Origin: an uncultured Bacilli bacterium
GTDB lineage: Bacteria > Bacillota_I > Bacilli_A > RF39 > UBA660
DNA length: 64,000 nt
Reading direction: 5' to 3'
Assembly (NCBI GenBank): GCA_934162125.1
Contig: CAKPHU010000004.1
Coordinates: 1 to 64,000, forward strand
Shown here one piece after another: positions 8,195-16,935 of this stretch. The notes below the pieces were generated by a model that saw nothing but the letters and a program-made list of their open reading frames with translations, searched no databases and had not been told where the DNA came from. The translations under genes were made by a program, and so were the position numbers. Numbering within the stretch: the stretch's first letter is position 1; each line of letters opens with the position of its first letter.

Positions 8195-9082
8195 TTATTT
8201 CTTACTACTCTTTTTTTCTTTAACTTTATAAGCTTTTCTATTTCTTTCTGATACTCTATCATTAATATCAAGTTCTACTATTGAATCACAAACTTTATAA
8301 CGATAAAAGTTCTTAATATCCCTATAATCATCTTCTAATAAAGCTTTATTCATTGCTTTTTGATATTCTCCACGTTCTCTTTCTAATATATAAGTAGGTG
8401 GTAGTCCAGCATCTTCAAACAATTTATTAACAAAACCTCTAATTGTTCTTCCATTACCATCCATAAAAGGATGTATTTTAATAAGTCCACATTTAACTTC
8501 TATACATAAATCTAAATATGCTAGTAAATCATCAGCATCTCCAAATTTTCTAATTTCTGGAGCCATTTCTACTAAGCATTGTACTCTTTCATCTATCTTA
8601 TTTAATTCTCTTCTAATATCACGCCAATCACAAAGTTCAACACCACTACCAGGTAGATAAACATTATCATTTCTAATTTGTCCTCCTGCCTCTGGGTGTG
8701 GAGCTAAAGAAAATAATTTAGCATGCAAATCAAGTAAAGTATAAACATCAAAACGATAATCAATATCATCAGAATGAATATACTCATACATCTTTTCTAA
8801 TCCCTTAACCTCTTCAGGTGAATGTACACACTCCAATTTACTTTCATTACGAATATATTTACGTACAAAAGCTGATTTTAATCTATCAAAGTGTATTCTA
8901 TCAGGATTCAATTCATAATACATTTTTATTAATTTAGTAGGTAGTTCTTCATCTCTTCCATACAACTTACCTCTTTCTTTTCGCCACTTATATCCTAAGA
9001 AAGATTCTCCTATAAGAAAAGTTGTATCGACACCAATAGAATCTAAATGTTTAAGAACTAATTCTTTTTCTTTTTCACTCAT
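8195..9082 (-). CDS. Fic/DOC (Fido) domain protein, probable protein AMPylase
   Basis: 295 residues. The complete Fic motif HPFMDGNGRTIR is at 204-215, with catalytic His204, and the preceding flap GGQIRNDNVYLPG is at about 133-146. Fic enzymes move AMP (or another nucleotide moiety) from a nucleotide to a hydroxyl on a target protein. The N-terminal 100 residues are helical and may be an accessory or target-binding region; I do not see a clear inhibitory (S/T)xxxE(G/N) motif. No antitoxin partner gene sits beside it. The basic C-terminus ends KEKKSSKK. It has its own promoter at 9111-9139 and a GGGGAGG ribosome site. Confidence 0.88.
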   Translation of the reverse strand: MSEKEKELVLKHLDSIGVDTTFLIGESFLGYKWRKERGKLYGRDEELPTKLIKMYYELNPDRIHFDRLKSAFVRKYIRNESKLECVHSPEEVKGLEKMYEYIHSDDIDYRFDVYTLLDLHAKLFSLAPHPEAGGQIRNDNVYLPGSGVELCDWRDIRRELNKIDERVQCLVEMAPEIRKFGDADDLLAYLDLCIEVKCGLIKIHPFMDGNGRTIRGFVNKLFEDAGLPPTYILERERGEYQKAMNKALLEDDYRDIKNFYRYKVCDSIVELDINDRVSERNRKAYKVKEKKSSKK

Positions 9083-9110
9083 AGATAATCCTCCCCTTTA
9101 AAATACGCTT

Positions 9111-9139
9111 ATTATACTATAAACCTCTATTTTTGTAAA
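9111..9139 (-). promoter_or_regulatory. sigma-A-type promoter of the Fic gene
   Basis: TTTACA and TATAAT separated by 17 nt on the minus strand, about 30 nt upstream of the Fic start codon. Confidence 0.7.
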
Positions 9140-9140
9140 G

Positions 9141-9168
9141 AAAAAGAAAAGTAGAGTCTCCCCTACTT
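9141..9168 (-). terminator. intrinsic terminator of leuS
   Basis: A 6-bp stem AAGTAG/CTACTT followed by a U-rich tract (TTTTCTTTTT). The left arm contains the last codon and the TAG stop of leuS. Confidence 0.6.
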
Positions 9169-11559
9169 AACTACTATATTAACTATTTTATTTTTAATAA
9201 CGATGACTTTAACAATTTCTTTTCCTTCTGTATGTTTAGAGACATTACTTTCTTCTAAGGCCATCTTTTTAATACTTTCTTCATCCATATCAGCATTAAC
9301 AACAATTGTACCTCTTACTTTACCATTAACTTGAACAGCAATCTCTTTTTCATCATCAATTGTCTTATCTTCATCATAAGTTGGCCATGCCCCTTCACAT
9401 ATTGGACTATAACCCATATTTTCATTTAATTCTTCACAAATATGTGGAGCAAAAGGATAAAGTAATGTTAATAATACTTTATAATCTCCCTTTGTAATAG
9501 AAGGAACATTATAGTATTCATTAACTAATTTCATAAGTTCTGAAATTGCTGTATTAAATTTCATACTTTCAATATCAAGACTTACTTTCTTAATAGTTTT
9601 ATGAATCAAATTAACAAGACTTTGACTATAATCTTCTCCCTCAACTACATTTTCACTTAAACGATATACTCTATCTAAGAAACGACTAATACCTTTAACT
9701 CCTTGTGGATTCCAAGGCGCTTCTAATCCATATTCACCCATAAATAATACATAAGTTCTCAAAGTATCAGCACCATATTCACTAACTACTGTATTAGGAT
9801 CAATTGTATTACCACGAGATTTACTCATCTTTTCTCCATCTGGTCCTAAAATAAGTCCTTGTGCAGTTCTCTTCTTATATGGTTCACTAGTTGGAACAAG
9901 TCCTAAATCATATAAGAAATGATACCAGAATCTAGAATAAATAACGTGTCTAGTAACATGTTCCATACCACCATTATACCAATCTACTGGCATCCAGTAT
10001 TTTAATTTCTCTTGTGAAGCAAATTCATTATCGTTATGTGGATCAATATATCTTAAGAAATACCAACTAGATCCAGCCCATTGTGGCATTGTATCTGTTT
10101 CTCTTTTTGCATCTCTTCCACATTTTGGACATTTACAGTTAACAAAACTTTCAATTTTAGCAAGTGGACTTTCTCCATCTGTACCAACTTCAAAGTTTTC
10201 TACTGGAGGAAGTTTTAAAGGCAACTCATTATAAGGAACTGCAACATCTCCACAATATTCACAATGAACTATTGGAATAGGTTCTCCCCAATATCTTTGT
10301 CTATTGAAAGCCCAATCTTTCATTTTATATTGAACAGCTTTTTCTCCAACACCTTTTTCTTTTAAATAACTAATTACTTTCTCAATAGCCTCACTCTTAT
10401 TTAAGCCATCTAAGAATGAAGAGTTAATATGTACTCCATCTCCTGTATAAGCTTCTTTACTTATATCTCCACCTTCAATTACTTGAATAATTGGAATTTG
10501 AAATTTAGTAGCAAACTCATAGTCTCTTGTATCATGTGCAGGAACAGCCATAATAGCTCCAGTACCATATCCCATCATAACATAATCTGCTATATATATT
10601 GGAACCTCACTATCATTAATTGGATTAACCGCAACAAGTCCTTCTATTTTAACACCTGTTTTATCTTTTGCTAATTGAACACGTTCAAATTCTGTTTTCT
10701 TCTTAGCTTCTTCTTGATATTTAACAATTTCATCCATATTTGTAATACGATCTTTATTATTTTCAATCAATGGATGTTCTGGTGCTACAACCATAAATGT
10801 TGCTCCAAATAAAGTATCTGGTCTAGTTGTATATACTTTAAGTATTTCATCTGTACCTGCTACTTTAAAATCAACATAAGCACCAGTAGATTTACCTATC
10901 CAATTTTCTTGTTGTAATTTAATATTAGGTAAATAATCAACTTCTTTTAATCCTTCTAGTAATTTATCTGCATACTCAGTAATTCTTAAATACCAAACAT
11001 CTTTATCTTTTTGAACTACTTGTGAATGACAAATATCACATTTTCCTCCTTGAGAATCTTCATTAGATAAAACAACACGACAACTTGGACAATAATTAAC
11101 AAGTGTTTTATCTCTAAATGCAAGACCTTTTTCAAACATTTTTAAGAAGATCCATTGTGTCCATTTATAATAAGACTCATCTGTTGTATCAATAACTCTA
11201 GACCAATCAAATGAGAAACCTACTTTCTTTAATTGTCCCGCAAATACTTCAATATTTCTATCTGTAAGAACTCTAGGATGTATATTTTGTTTTATTGCTG
11301 AATTCTCTGTAGGTAATCCAAAAGCATCATATCCAATTGGAAATAAAACATTATATCCTTCTAGTCTTCTCTTTCTAGTTATAACTTCAAGTCCAGAATA
11401 TGCTTTAATATGTCCTAAATGCATTCCTACTCCAGATGGATATGGAAACTCTACTAAAGCATAGAACTTCTTCTTTGGTGAATTATCAATTGCTTTAAAA
11501 GTATCATGGCTTTCCCAATATTTTTGCCACTTACTCTCTATCTCTTTAAAATTATACAT
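9163..11559 (-). CDS. leuS: leucyl-tRNA synthetase
   Basis: 798 residues, the normal bacterial length. It charges tRNA-Leu in the cytoplasm. Class I signatures are HLGH at 47-50 and KMSKS near 577-581. The CP1 editing domain shows the TTRPDT motif at about 245-250, and zinc-type cysteine pairs (CPSC, CDIC; CEYC, CPKC) are visible. The start overlaps the upstream 127-residue membrane protein gene by 8 nt, so leuS translation is probably coupled to it. The pair is controlled by the Leu T-box at 11953-12171. Confidence 0.97.
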   Translation of the reverse strand: MYNFKEIESKWQKYWESHDTFKAIDNSPKKKFYALVEFPYPSGVGMHLGHIKAYSGLEVITRKRRLEGYNVLFPIGYDAFGLPTENSAIKQNIHPRVLTDRNIEVFAGQLKKVGFSFDWSRVIDTTDESYYKWTQWIFLKMFEKGLAFRDKTLVNYCPSCRVVLSNEDSQGGKCDICHSQVVQKDKDVWYLRITEYADKLLEGLKEVDYLPNIKLQQENWIGKSTGAYVDFKVAGTDEILKVYTTRPDTLFGATFMVVAPEHPLIENNKDRITNMDEIVKYQEEAKKKTEFERVQLAKDKTGVKIEGLVAVNPINDSEVPIYIADYVMMGYGTGAIMAVPAHDTRDYEFATKFQIPIIQVIEGGDISKEAYTGDGVHINSSFLDGLNKSEAIEKVISYLKEKGVGEKAVQYKMKDWAFNRQRYWGEPIPIVHCEYCGDVAVPYNELPLKLPPVENFEVGTDGESPLAKIESFVNCKCPKCGRDAKRETDTMPQWAGSSWYFLRYIDPHNDNEFASQEKLKYWMPVDWYNGGMEHVTRHVIYSRFWYHFLYDLGLVPTSEPYKKRTAQGLILGPDGEKMSKSRGNTIDPNTVVSEYGADTLRTYVLFMGEYGLEAPWNPQGVKGISRFLDRVYRLSENVVEGEDYSQSLVNLIHKTIKKVSLDIESMKFNTAISELMKLVNEYYNVPSITKGDYKVLLTLLYPFAPHICEELNENMGYSPICEGAWPTYDEDKTIDDEKEIAVQVNGKVRGTIVVNADMDEESIKKMALEESNVSKHTEGKEIVKVIVIKNKIVNIVVK

Positions 11560-11935
11560 TTTTAATCATTCCCTTCTTTAAATAATACTTATAAATAAAA
11601 TGGTAACTAATAAATATTAATGGTACCAGTAGTAAAAAAGCAACTGCCAGTTGTAAGAAATAAGCATCAACTAACAAACTAACACTAACCGCAATAGATA
11701 TATCTAAACTAGATACTAAAGAAATAATCATCAATAATTTCTTATAATCAACTTTATCTAAATTAAGTCTATATCTAGTAACTAAATATCTTACTTCAAC
11801 TGGTTCTTTCCTTTCTTTTTTAACTTTATTATTTTTTTTCTTTTTCAGATATCTAAGTCTAGGTAAAATAACAAAGATAAGATATAGTAAGAACGTTAAA
11901 ATATAACATATTATAAAATAAAATATTTGTTCCAT
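11552..11935 (-). CDS. small integral membrane protein of the leuS operon, function unknown
   Basis: 127 residues. One membrane segment lies at about 5-25, then a very basic cytoplasmic loop (KKKKNNKVKKERKE), a conserved-looking helical part (YLVTRYRLNLDKVDYKKL), and two more membrane segments at about 67-85 and 90-112. I do not recognise the family. It is the first gene after the Leu T-box and overlaps leuS by 8 nt, so it is expressed in response to uncharged tRNA-Leu. The ribosome site GGGAGG is 10 nt before the ATG, just past the T-box terminator. Confidence 0.75.
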   Translation of the reverse strand: MEQIFYFIICYILTFLLYLIFVILPRLRYLKKKKNNKVKKERKEPVEVRYLVTRYRLNLDKVDYKKLLMIISLVSSLDISIAVSVSLLVDAYFLQLAVAFLLLVPLIFISYHFIYKYYLKKGMIKNV

Positions 11936-11952
11936 ATTACATATTACCTCCC

Positions 11953-12171
11953 AAAAAAAACGTCCTCAAAACATAAGGACGTTAATATACGCGGTACCAC
12001 CTTACTTCATAGTAAACTATGCAGCTTTATTAGATATAAAGGTCTTACCCTAAATATTATTATACTAATCAAGTTCACAAGTTAAATATCCTTATTTCCA
12101 CCACCCATAAGGTCTCTAAAATATTTATTTCTTGTTACTACTACCAGCAATATTTCAAAAAATATACACCT
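11953..12171 (-). promoter_or_regulatory. T-box leader, leucine-type
   Basis: The minus strand carries the T-box core AAGGTGGTACCGCG (11990-12003) just before a terminator stem (AACGTCCT with AGGACGTT, 11961-11983) and a run of eight U. Upstream is a long stem I region in which GAACTTGA provides a CUU or UUG specifier, both Leu. It binds uncharged tRNA-Leu to switch from terminator to antiterminator, controlling the small membrane protein and leuS. The exact specifier position is read by eye. Confidence 0.92.
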
Positions 12172-12200
12172 AGTATAGTAAATTTTCTTTTATTTTTCAA
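12172..12200 (-). promoter_or_regulatory. promoter of the leuS T-box unit
   Basis: TTGAAA and TATACT separated by 17 nt, immediately upstream of the T-box leader. Confidence 0.78.
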
Positions 12201-12210
12201 GTACTTTTTA

Positions 12211-14631
12211 TTATACTTCACTAATATAGTCTAAAAGTCTTAAGAATAAATCTATATATTCTTTAGATAAACCAGACTTTTTAAGTTTCCTTATTTCAAT
12301 TCTCTTCTTCTTTAATGGTAAATCTCCAAACATAATACCTGCAATAGTCTCTTTCATATAAGTACCTATCTTTAAATCCATTAAGATACTATTTACGTCA
12401 TCATTTATAAGTCTTATTGCATCTATCTCAATATCTCTACCTTTACAGTTAATTGTTAATTGTCCAATAGTAGGACAATCTTTAATTTCTACAACGAAGT
12501 CATTTCCATCAACTGATGTAGTTGCTAAAATCTTTTCGTTATTGAAATATGCTGTAACGTCATTTGCTCTCTTTGTGTTACGGAAAACCATCTTATAGTT
12601 TCTCTTATCTGGTACTATTCCACTCTTACCTTCTATTGATCTAATAATAACTGTATAATTATTTTTTAAATAGTTATAGTCAATAGATGTCTTTAAGAAG
12701 TACCCTTCTTTATATAATGCTGTAACTCCATCATCTTCATATAAAGTATAAGTATTGCTAAGACCAGGGAATATTTGTATTTCTAAGTCAATTGGTAAAC
12801 CTATATTATTATAATCACTCTTATTAGATAATGGAATAATTGATCCTGCATGAGCAAATACTGGATAATCTTCCTCTCTAAAGAATGCGGCATACTTTTT
12901 ATTACCAGGGAACTTTTTACCTGTAATAAAGTCATACCATACTCCATCTGGAATATAGAATCTATGTAGTGTTCTTTCCATTAATTTATCCATCTTCTCT
13001 AGAATTGGACAAATTAACAATTGTGAACCAAAATAATATTGATTTCTATAAAGTTCATCATCATAAACCCACATATAGTTATAGTAGAATGGTTGAATTA
13101 ATGGTACACCAGATCTTGTATAATTGTATGCTTCTGTATATAAATAAGGTATTAATCTATGACGAAGTCTTAAGTAATCAGCTGCTATATTAGCAACTCT
13201 AGCATCCCACAACCATGGTTCTTTTTTATAATATGGTCCTCTTGCTCCATGAAAACGAAGTATTGGTGAGAAAGTACTTAATTGTAAGTAACGAACATAT
13301 AGTTCTCCTTCTTCTACACCGCCATGGTTACCAGCTACATCATGACTCCACCAACTAACTCCAACGTTAGCGGCATTTAAATAATAGAATGGTAACTTCT
13401 TTAAGAAATCCCAACCTATCTCACTAGAACCACCATATAAAATTCCATATCTATGAGGAGCAATTAAACTATTACGTGAAAGAAGCATACCTCTTTTGGC
13501 TATATTTCTCTTAGAATCCATATACATATAATGATTAGTTGCCCACAAATTATGAATATTACTATCTCCTTTATAATCATTCCAGAAGAAATCAACTCCA
13601 TAAGACTCTAAAGGATGTAAAAATATTTTAAACATAATATCCATAAGTTTAGGATTTAAAGGATCATATTTAATAATACTTGAATCTGTCTGACCATAGT
13701 ATTTACACGCTTGTGCATAATAAGCTTCATGTGGATAAAATCCCTCGGTTGGATTAACGCAAAGTCCCACTCTAATACCACGAATATGGAACTGATCAAT
13801 AACAGTTTTTGGATCTTTAATTAAGTTAGGATTAAATGTATAACCACTTTTAAGTCCACTATTTTGTCCAATATTACGATAATGCCAATCATTATCATAT
13901 AACATAACAGCTAAAGGAATTCTTTTCTTTTCAAAGTTACGTATTAATTGAAAAGAAGTTTCGTCTGTATAACTAACATTTCTACTCCACCAGTTTCCAA
14001 GTGCATAACGAGGAATCATTGAAGGGGATCCAGTAAGTCTAAAGTAATCAAGTAAAGCCTGACTAAAGTCTTTATCATACATAAAGACATAAATATCTAC
14101 TCTATCTGCTGGTCCATCTTCTAAAGTACCATCTTCCATAATAACTTTATTATGACTATCATCTATTGAACAAAAACCATCTAAAGAATATAATCCTTTC
14201 ATATAATATGGTTGTGTCGCAACATCTAAACTAATCATATTTCCAAGCATATTACGAGCTTCTGGATGACCATAATACCAGTCTTTATTTCTATCACGTT
14301 CATGACTATTTAAAGTTATTTTTAAGTACTTCATAGGATCAAGTTTAGTTCCTACAAATGGTTGTTCTTTAACATAAGTAAGCGTGAAATACTTAGTAGT
14401 AATTTCTGCAATCTTTTTATCTTGTCTGATCGAAAAATCAGCCAGGTCAAAGTCTCTTCTTAATACAAGTTCTGTTGGTCTATCCACAAACTTACCTGAA
14501 GCTGAATATTCTAGACGAACAAGGCGCTCTGAAAGAACAGAGATACGATAAGTTGTACCCTGTAATATTGCTTTATTATTACACTTAGCACGTTCATAAT
14601 TAACTTCAAACTGTTTTCCAAGTGGATACAT
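12211..14631 (-). CDS. glycoside hydrolase family 31 (alpha-glucosidase/alpha-xylosidase-like)
   Basis: 806 residues with a GH31 N-terminal beta-sandwich, a (beta/alpha)8 barrel and C-terminal beta domains. Visible GH31 motifs are FFWNDYKGDS, holding the Asp nucleophile near residue 370, and WWSHDVAGN, holding the acid/base Asp. No signal peptide is present, so it should act inside the cell on alpha-linked oligosaccharides. The substrate cannot be named from sequence. A helical tail of about 55 residues ends the protein. It starts at ATG 14631, 6 nt after AGAGGTG, rather than at the GTG inside that site. No transporter or regulator for the sugar is adjacent. Confidence 0.88.
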   Translation of the reverse strand: MYPLGKQFEVNYERAKCNNKAILQGTTYRISVLSERLVRLEYSASGKFVDRPTELVLRRDFDLADFSIRQDKKIAEITTKYFTLTYVKEQPFVGTKLDPMKYLKITLNSHERDRNKDWYYGHPEARNMLGNMISLDVATQPYYMKGLYSLDGFCSIDDSHNKVIMEDGTLEDGPADRVDIYVFMYDKDFSQALLDYFRLTGSPSMIPRYALGNWWSRNVSYTDETSFQLIRNFEKKRIPLAVMLYDNDWHYRNIGQNSGLKSGYTFNPNLIKDPKTVIDQFHIRGIRVGLCVNPTEGFYPHEAYYAQACKYYGQTDSSIIKYDPLNPKLMDIMFKIFLHPLESYGVDFFWNDYKGDSNIHNLWATNHYMYMDSKRNIAKRGMLLSRNSLIAPHRYGILYGGSSEIGWDFLKKLPFYYLNAANVGVSWWSHDVAGNHGGVEEGELYVRYLQLSTFSPILRFHGARGPYYKKEPWLWDARVANIAADYLRLRHRLIPYLYTEAYNYTRSGVPLIQPFYYNYMWVYDDELYRNQYYFGSQLLICPILEKMDKLMERTLHRFYIPDGVWYDFITGKKFPGNKKYAAFFREEDYPVFAHAGSIIPLSNKSDYNNIGLPIDLEIQIFPGLSNTYTLYEDDGVTALYKEGYFLKTSIDYNYLKNNYTVIIRSIEGKSGIVPDKRNYKMVFRNTKRANDVTAYFNNEKILATTSVDGNDFVVEIKDCPTIGQLTINCKGRDIEIDAIRLINDDVNSILMDLKIGTYMKETIAGIMFGDLPLKKKRIEIRKLKKSGLSKEYIDLFLRLLDYISEV

Positions 14632-14664
14632 TGCCAACACCTCTTATTATTCTAATAACATAAT

Positions 14665-14694
14665 ATTATAATTTTATAAATATTTCAAGTTCAA
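14665..14694 (-). promoter_or_regulatory. promoter of the GH31 gene
   Basis: TTGAAC and TATAAT separated by 18 nt on the minus strand, about 35 nt before the start. Confidence 0.62.
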
Positions 14695-14702
14695 AGAAAA
14701 AA

Positions 14703-15842
14703 TTAATTATCTAAAAATACAGCATAATATTCTTCTAAAGTCATATTATTTTCGTAAATATATTTAGCAGCTTCTACTCCTACATATCGATAATGCCATG
14801 GTTCATGTCTAAAACCAGTAATAGTTTCCCCTTTTTGTGGAAATCTATAAATAAAACCGTACTTATAAGCATTATCTTTTATCCAAACATATTCTTCTGA
14901 ATTAGCAAAAACATTGCTAGTGGCACTACCAATATCAAATGCCAATCCTGTTTGATGTTCTGAATATCCAGGATAAGCAACATATCTATTTACATAATTA
15001 TCTCCATACCATCTACGATACTCTTCACATAATGCTTCTTGATCATCATAACTACGATAACTAGAATTAATAACTAAAGTAAGTCCTTCCTTCTTAGCAG
15101 CTTCATACATTGATATAAAGGACTTAACCGCAACACCTACACCCTTCTGTTCTTCTCCATTAGTATATTTATCATCAATTGTAACTAAGTTATCTGGCTT
15201 AAAATCTTTTTCTAATTGAAAGTGTTTATTAACAAGCATTAAAGTAGAAAAGTCCTTAACTACTGTCGCATTAGTATAATTATCATTATTCATTCCTAAA
15301 TTAACGTATAAAACAGTAGTCTCTTCATCTTCTCCTGTTTCTTTAGAATATTCTACATATTGATCATAATATTTAATCTTTGCATAACTAACATCATAGA
15401 ACTCTTCTAAATACTTAACTTTATCTCTTTTCGCAAACTCTGCAACGTCTTCATCACTACCTCTAGAAAGTATTAAAGAAATATTACTATTACTGTAACC
15501 TTTCTCAATCAAAGTATTAATATTTTTAATTAAATGTTCTTGTTTCTGATAAGTAATTTTCTGATAATTTCCAAGGTACTCTTCCTTATAATCATTACTT
15601 TCAAATGCTGCATTAAGTGTTTCACTATAAGGTATACCACTTACATAATCTTTTTTTAATAAAACTAGAATTCTCTTACTCGCAACTTCACTATATCCCA
15701 GTTTAGTAATACTTTTAATTTGATATCTATAAAAAGAAAAACTAACTAATACTAAAATTAAAACTACTAAAATAAGTTTAATAACGATTCTAAATGGTCT
15801 TTTTAATTTTAATACTTTTTTCTTTGTCTTCGTATGTATCAC
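14703..15842 (-). CDS. membrane-anchored D-Ala-D-Ala carboxypeptidase, M15B (VanY/DdcY/LdcB type)
   Basis: About 379 residues: a basic N-terminus, one membrane anchor (about 18-38), a helical spacer, and a C-terminal M15B peptidase domain. Zinc and catalytic motifs are SEHQTGLAFD (SxHxxGxAxD) and EPWHYRYVG. It trims peptidoglycan stem peptides outside the cell. The start is uncertain. The only standard in-frame start is GTG 15842, but the AGGTGAT ribosome-like site overlaps that codon, and an extended -10 element ends only about 13 nt upstream. No vancomycin-resistance genes accompany it, so a housekeeping role is likely. Confidence 0.85.
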   Translation of the reverse strand: MIHTKTKKKVLKLKRPFRIVIKLILVVLILVLVSFSFYRYQIKSITKLGYSEVASKRILVLLKKDYVSGIPYSETLNAAFESNDYKEEYLGNYQKITYQKQEHLIKNINTLIEKGYSNSNISLILSRGSDEDVAEFAKRDKVKYLEEFYDVSYAKIKYYDQYVEYSKETGEDEETTVLYVNLGMNNDNYTNATVVKDFSTLMLVNKHFQLEKDFKPDNLVTIDDKYTNGEEQKGVGVAVKSFISMYEAAKKEGLTLVINSSYRSYDDQEALCEEYRRWYGDNYVNRYVAYPGYSEHQTGLAFDIGSATSNVFANSEEYVWIKDNAYKYGFIYRFPQKGETITGFRHEPWHYRYVGVEAAKYIYENNMTLEEYYAVFLDN

Positions 15843-15854
15843 CTACTTTAAAAT

Positions 15855-15863
15855 AGTATATCA
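15855..15863 (-). promoter_or_regulatory. extended -10 promoter of the M15 peptidase gene
   Basis: TGATATACT on the minus strand. Transcription would begin near 15848, leaving a 5' leader of only about 6 nt before the GTG start. Confidence 0.5.
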
Positions 15864-15878
15864 TAAATTATTGATAAA

Positions 15879-15887
15879 TGATATAAT
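15879..15887 (+). promoter_or_regulatory. extended -10 promoter of the radical SAM gene
   Basis: TGATATAAT on the plus strand, 20 nt before the start codon; it lies back to back with the divergent promoter at 15855-15863. Confidence 0.65.
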
Positions 15888-15906
15888 TGATTGGGGAAGT
15901 GACAAG

Positions 15907-16863
15907 ATGGAAAACAAGTTTAAATATTCAAATACAAACAAGCGTTACCACACTCTTGACTATTTTTATAAGAATAAATTTCATGAAAAAGTTTTTAAAG
16001 TAAGTCTAGATGCTGGTCTATCTTGTCCAAATATTGATGGAACGGTAGGATATGGTGGTTGTATATATTGTTCTAAAAAAGGATCTGGCGAATTTGCTGG
16101 TGACAAAAAAGAACCTATCGAAGTTCAATTCAAAAAAATTAGAGATATGATGCTTCAAAAATGGCCTCATGCAAAATATATTGGTTATTTTCAAGCCCAC
16201 ACTAACACTTATGCACCAGTAGAAAAATTAAAGGAACTCTATGAAAAAATCTTAAAAGAAGAAAATGTTATTGGTTTGAACATTGCCACAAGACCAGATG
16301 CCATCACTGACGAATGTCTAGATTATTTAACTGATTTAAATAAAAGAACTTATCTTACTATTGAACTTGGACTTCAAACAACTAAAGAAGAAACAACTAA
16401 GTTAATTAATCGTTGTCATAATCTTAAATGTTTTGAAGATATGGTTAAAAAACTACGCGAACGTAATATTAATGTTGTTGTCCACATAATAAATGGTCTT
16501 CCATATGAAACAAAAGAAGATATGTTAAACACTGTTCGTTATCTGAACAACCTAGATATTCAAGGAATAAAGATTCATATGCTTAGTATTTTAAAAGACA
16601 CGGCTTTAGAAAAGTTATATCAAAAAGAGAAGTTTCCTCTTCTAACTAAAGAAGCTTATATTGATATTGTTATTGATCAATTAGAATTATTAAGACCAGA
16701 AATTGTAATTCACAGAATCAGTGGTGATCCTAAATTAGATGACTTAGTTGAGCCTCACTGGTTAGTTAAAAAATTCTGTGTCTTAAATGATATAGATAAA
16801 GAAATGGTAAAAAGAGATACCTATCAAGGAAAAGCTCTAGAAAAAACGTCAAAGGAACTGTAA
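15907..16863 (+). CDS. TIGR01212-family radical SAM protein (YtqA/YhcC-like)
   Basis: 318 residues. The N-terminal motif SLDAGLSCPNIDG is followed by GGCIYC, giving the CxxxxxxxxxCxxC-like spacing of the TIGR01212 radical SAM family rather than plain CxxxCxxC. The family binds a 4Fe-4S cluster and S-adenosylmethionine; its substrate is not established with confidence. The start is ATG 15907, downstream of GGGGAAG; an upstream in-frame ATG overlaps the -10 box. It stands alone on the plus strand, divergent from the M15 peptidase. Confidence 0.85.
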   Translation: MENKFKYSNTNKRYHTLDYFYKNKFHEKVFKVSLDAGLSCPNIDGTVGYGGCIYCSKKGSGEFAGDKKEPIEVQFKKIRDMMLQKWPHAKYIGYFQAHTNTYAPVEKLKELYEKILKEENVIGLNIATRPDAITDECLDYLTDLNKRTYLTIELGLQTTKEETTKLINRCHNLKCFEDMVKKLRERNINVVVHIINGLPYETKEDMLNTVRYLNNLDIQGIKIHMLSILKDTALEKLYQKEKFPLLTKEAYIDIVIDQLELLRPEIVIHRISGDPKLDDLVEPHWLVKKFCVLNDIDKEMVKRDTYQGKALEKTSKEL

Positions 16864-16879
16864 AACTACAGTTTTTTTA
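16856..16879 (+). terminator. terminator of the radical SAM gene
   Basis: Stem AACTGTA/TACAGTT with a 4-nt loop and a U7 tract; the stop codon TAA lies across the end of the left arm and the loop. Confidence 0.75.
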
Positions 16880-16935
16880 TTTGAAAAAGATTAAAATTTT
16901 AAAAAAAACTGTACAATTATCTTAAGGAGCAAACT

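Noticed and set aside
14703..15842. Vancomycin-resistance VanY
   Set aside because: M15B domain is generic; no vanRS, vanHAX or similar genes nearby.
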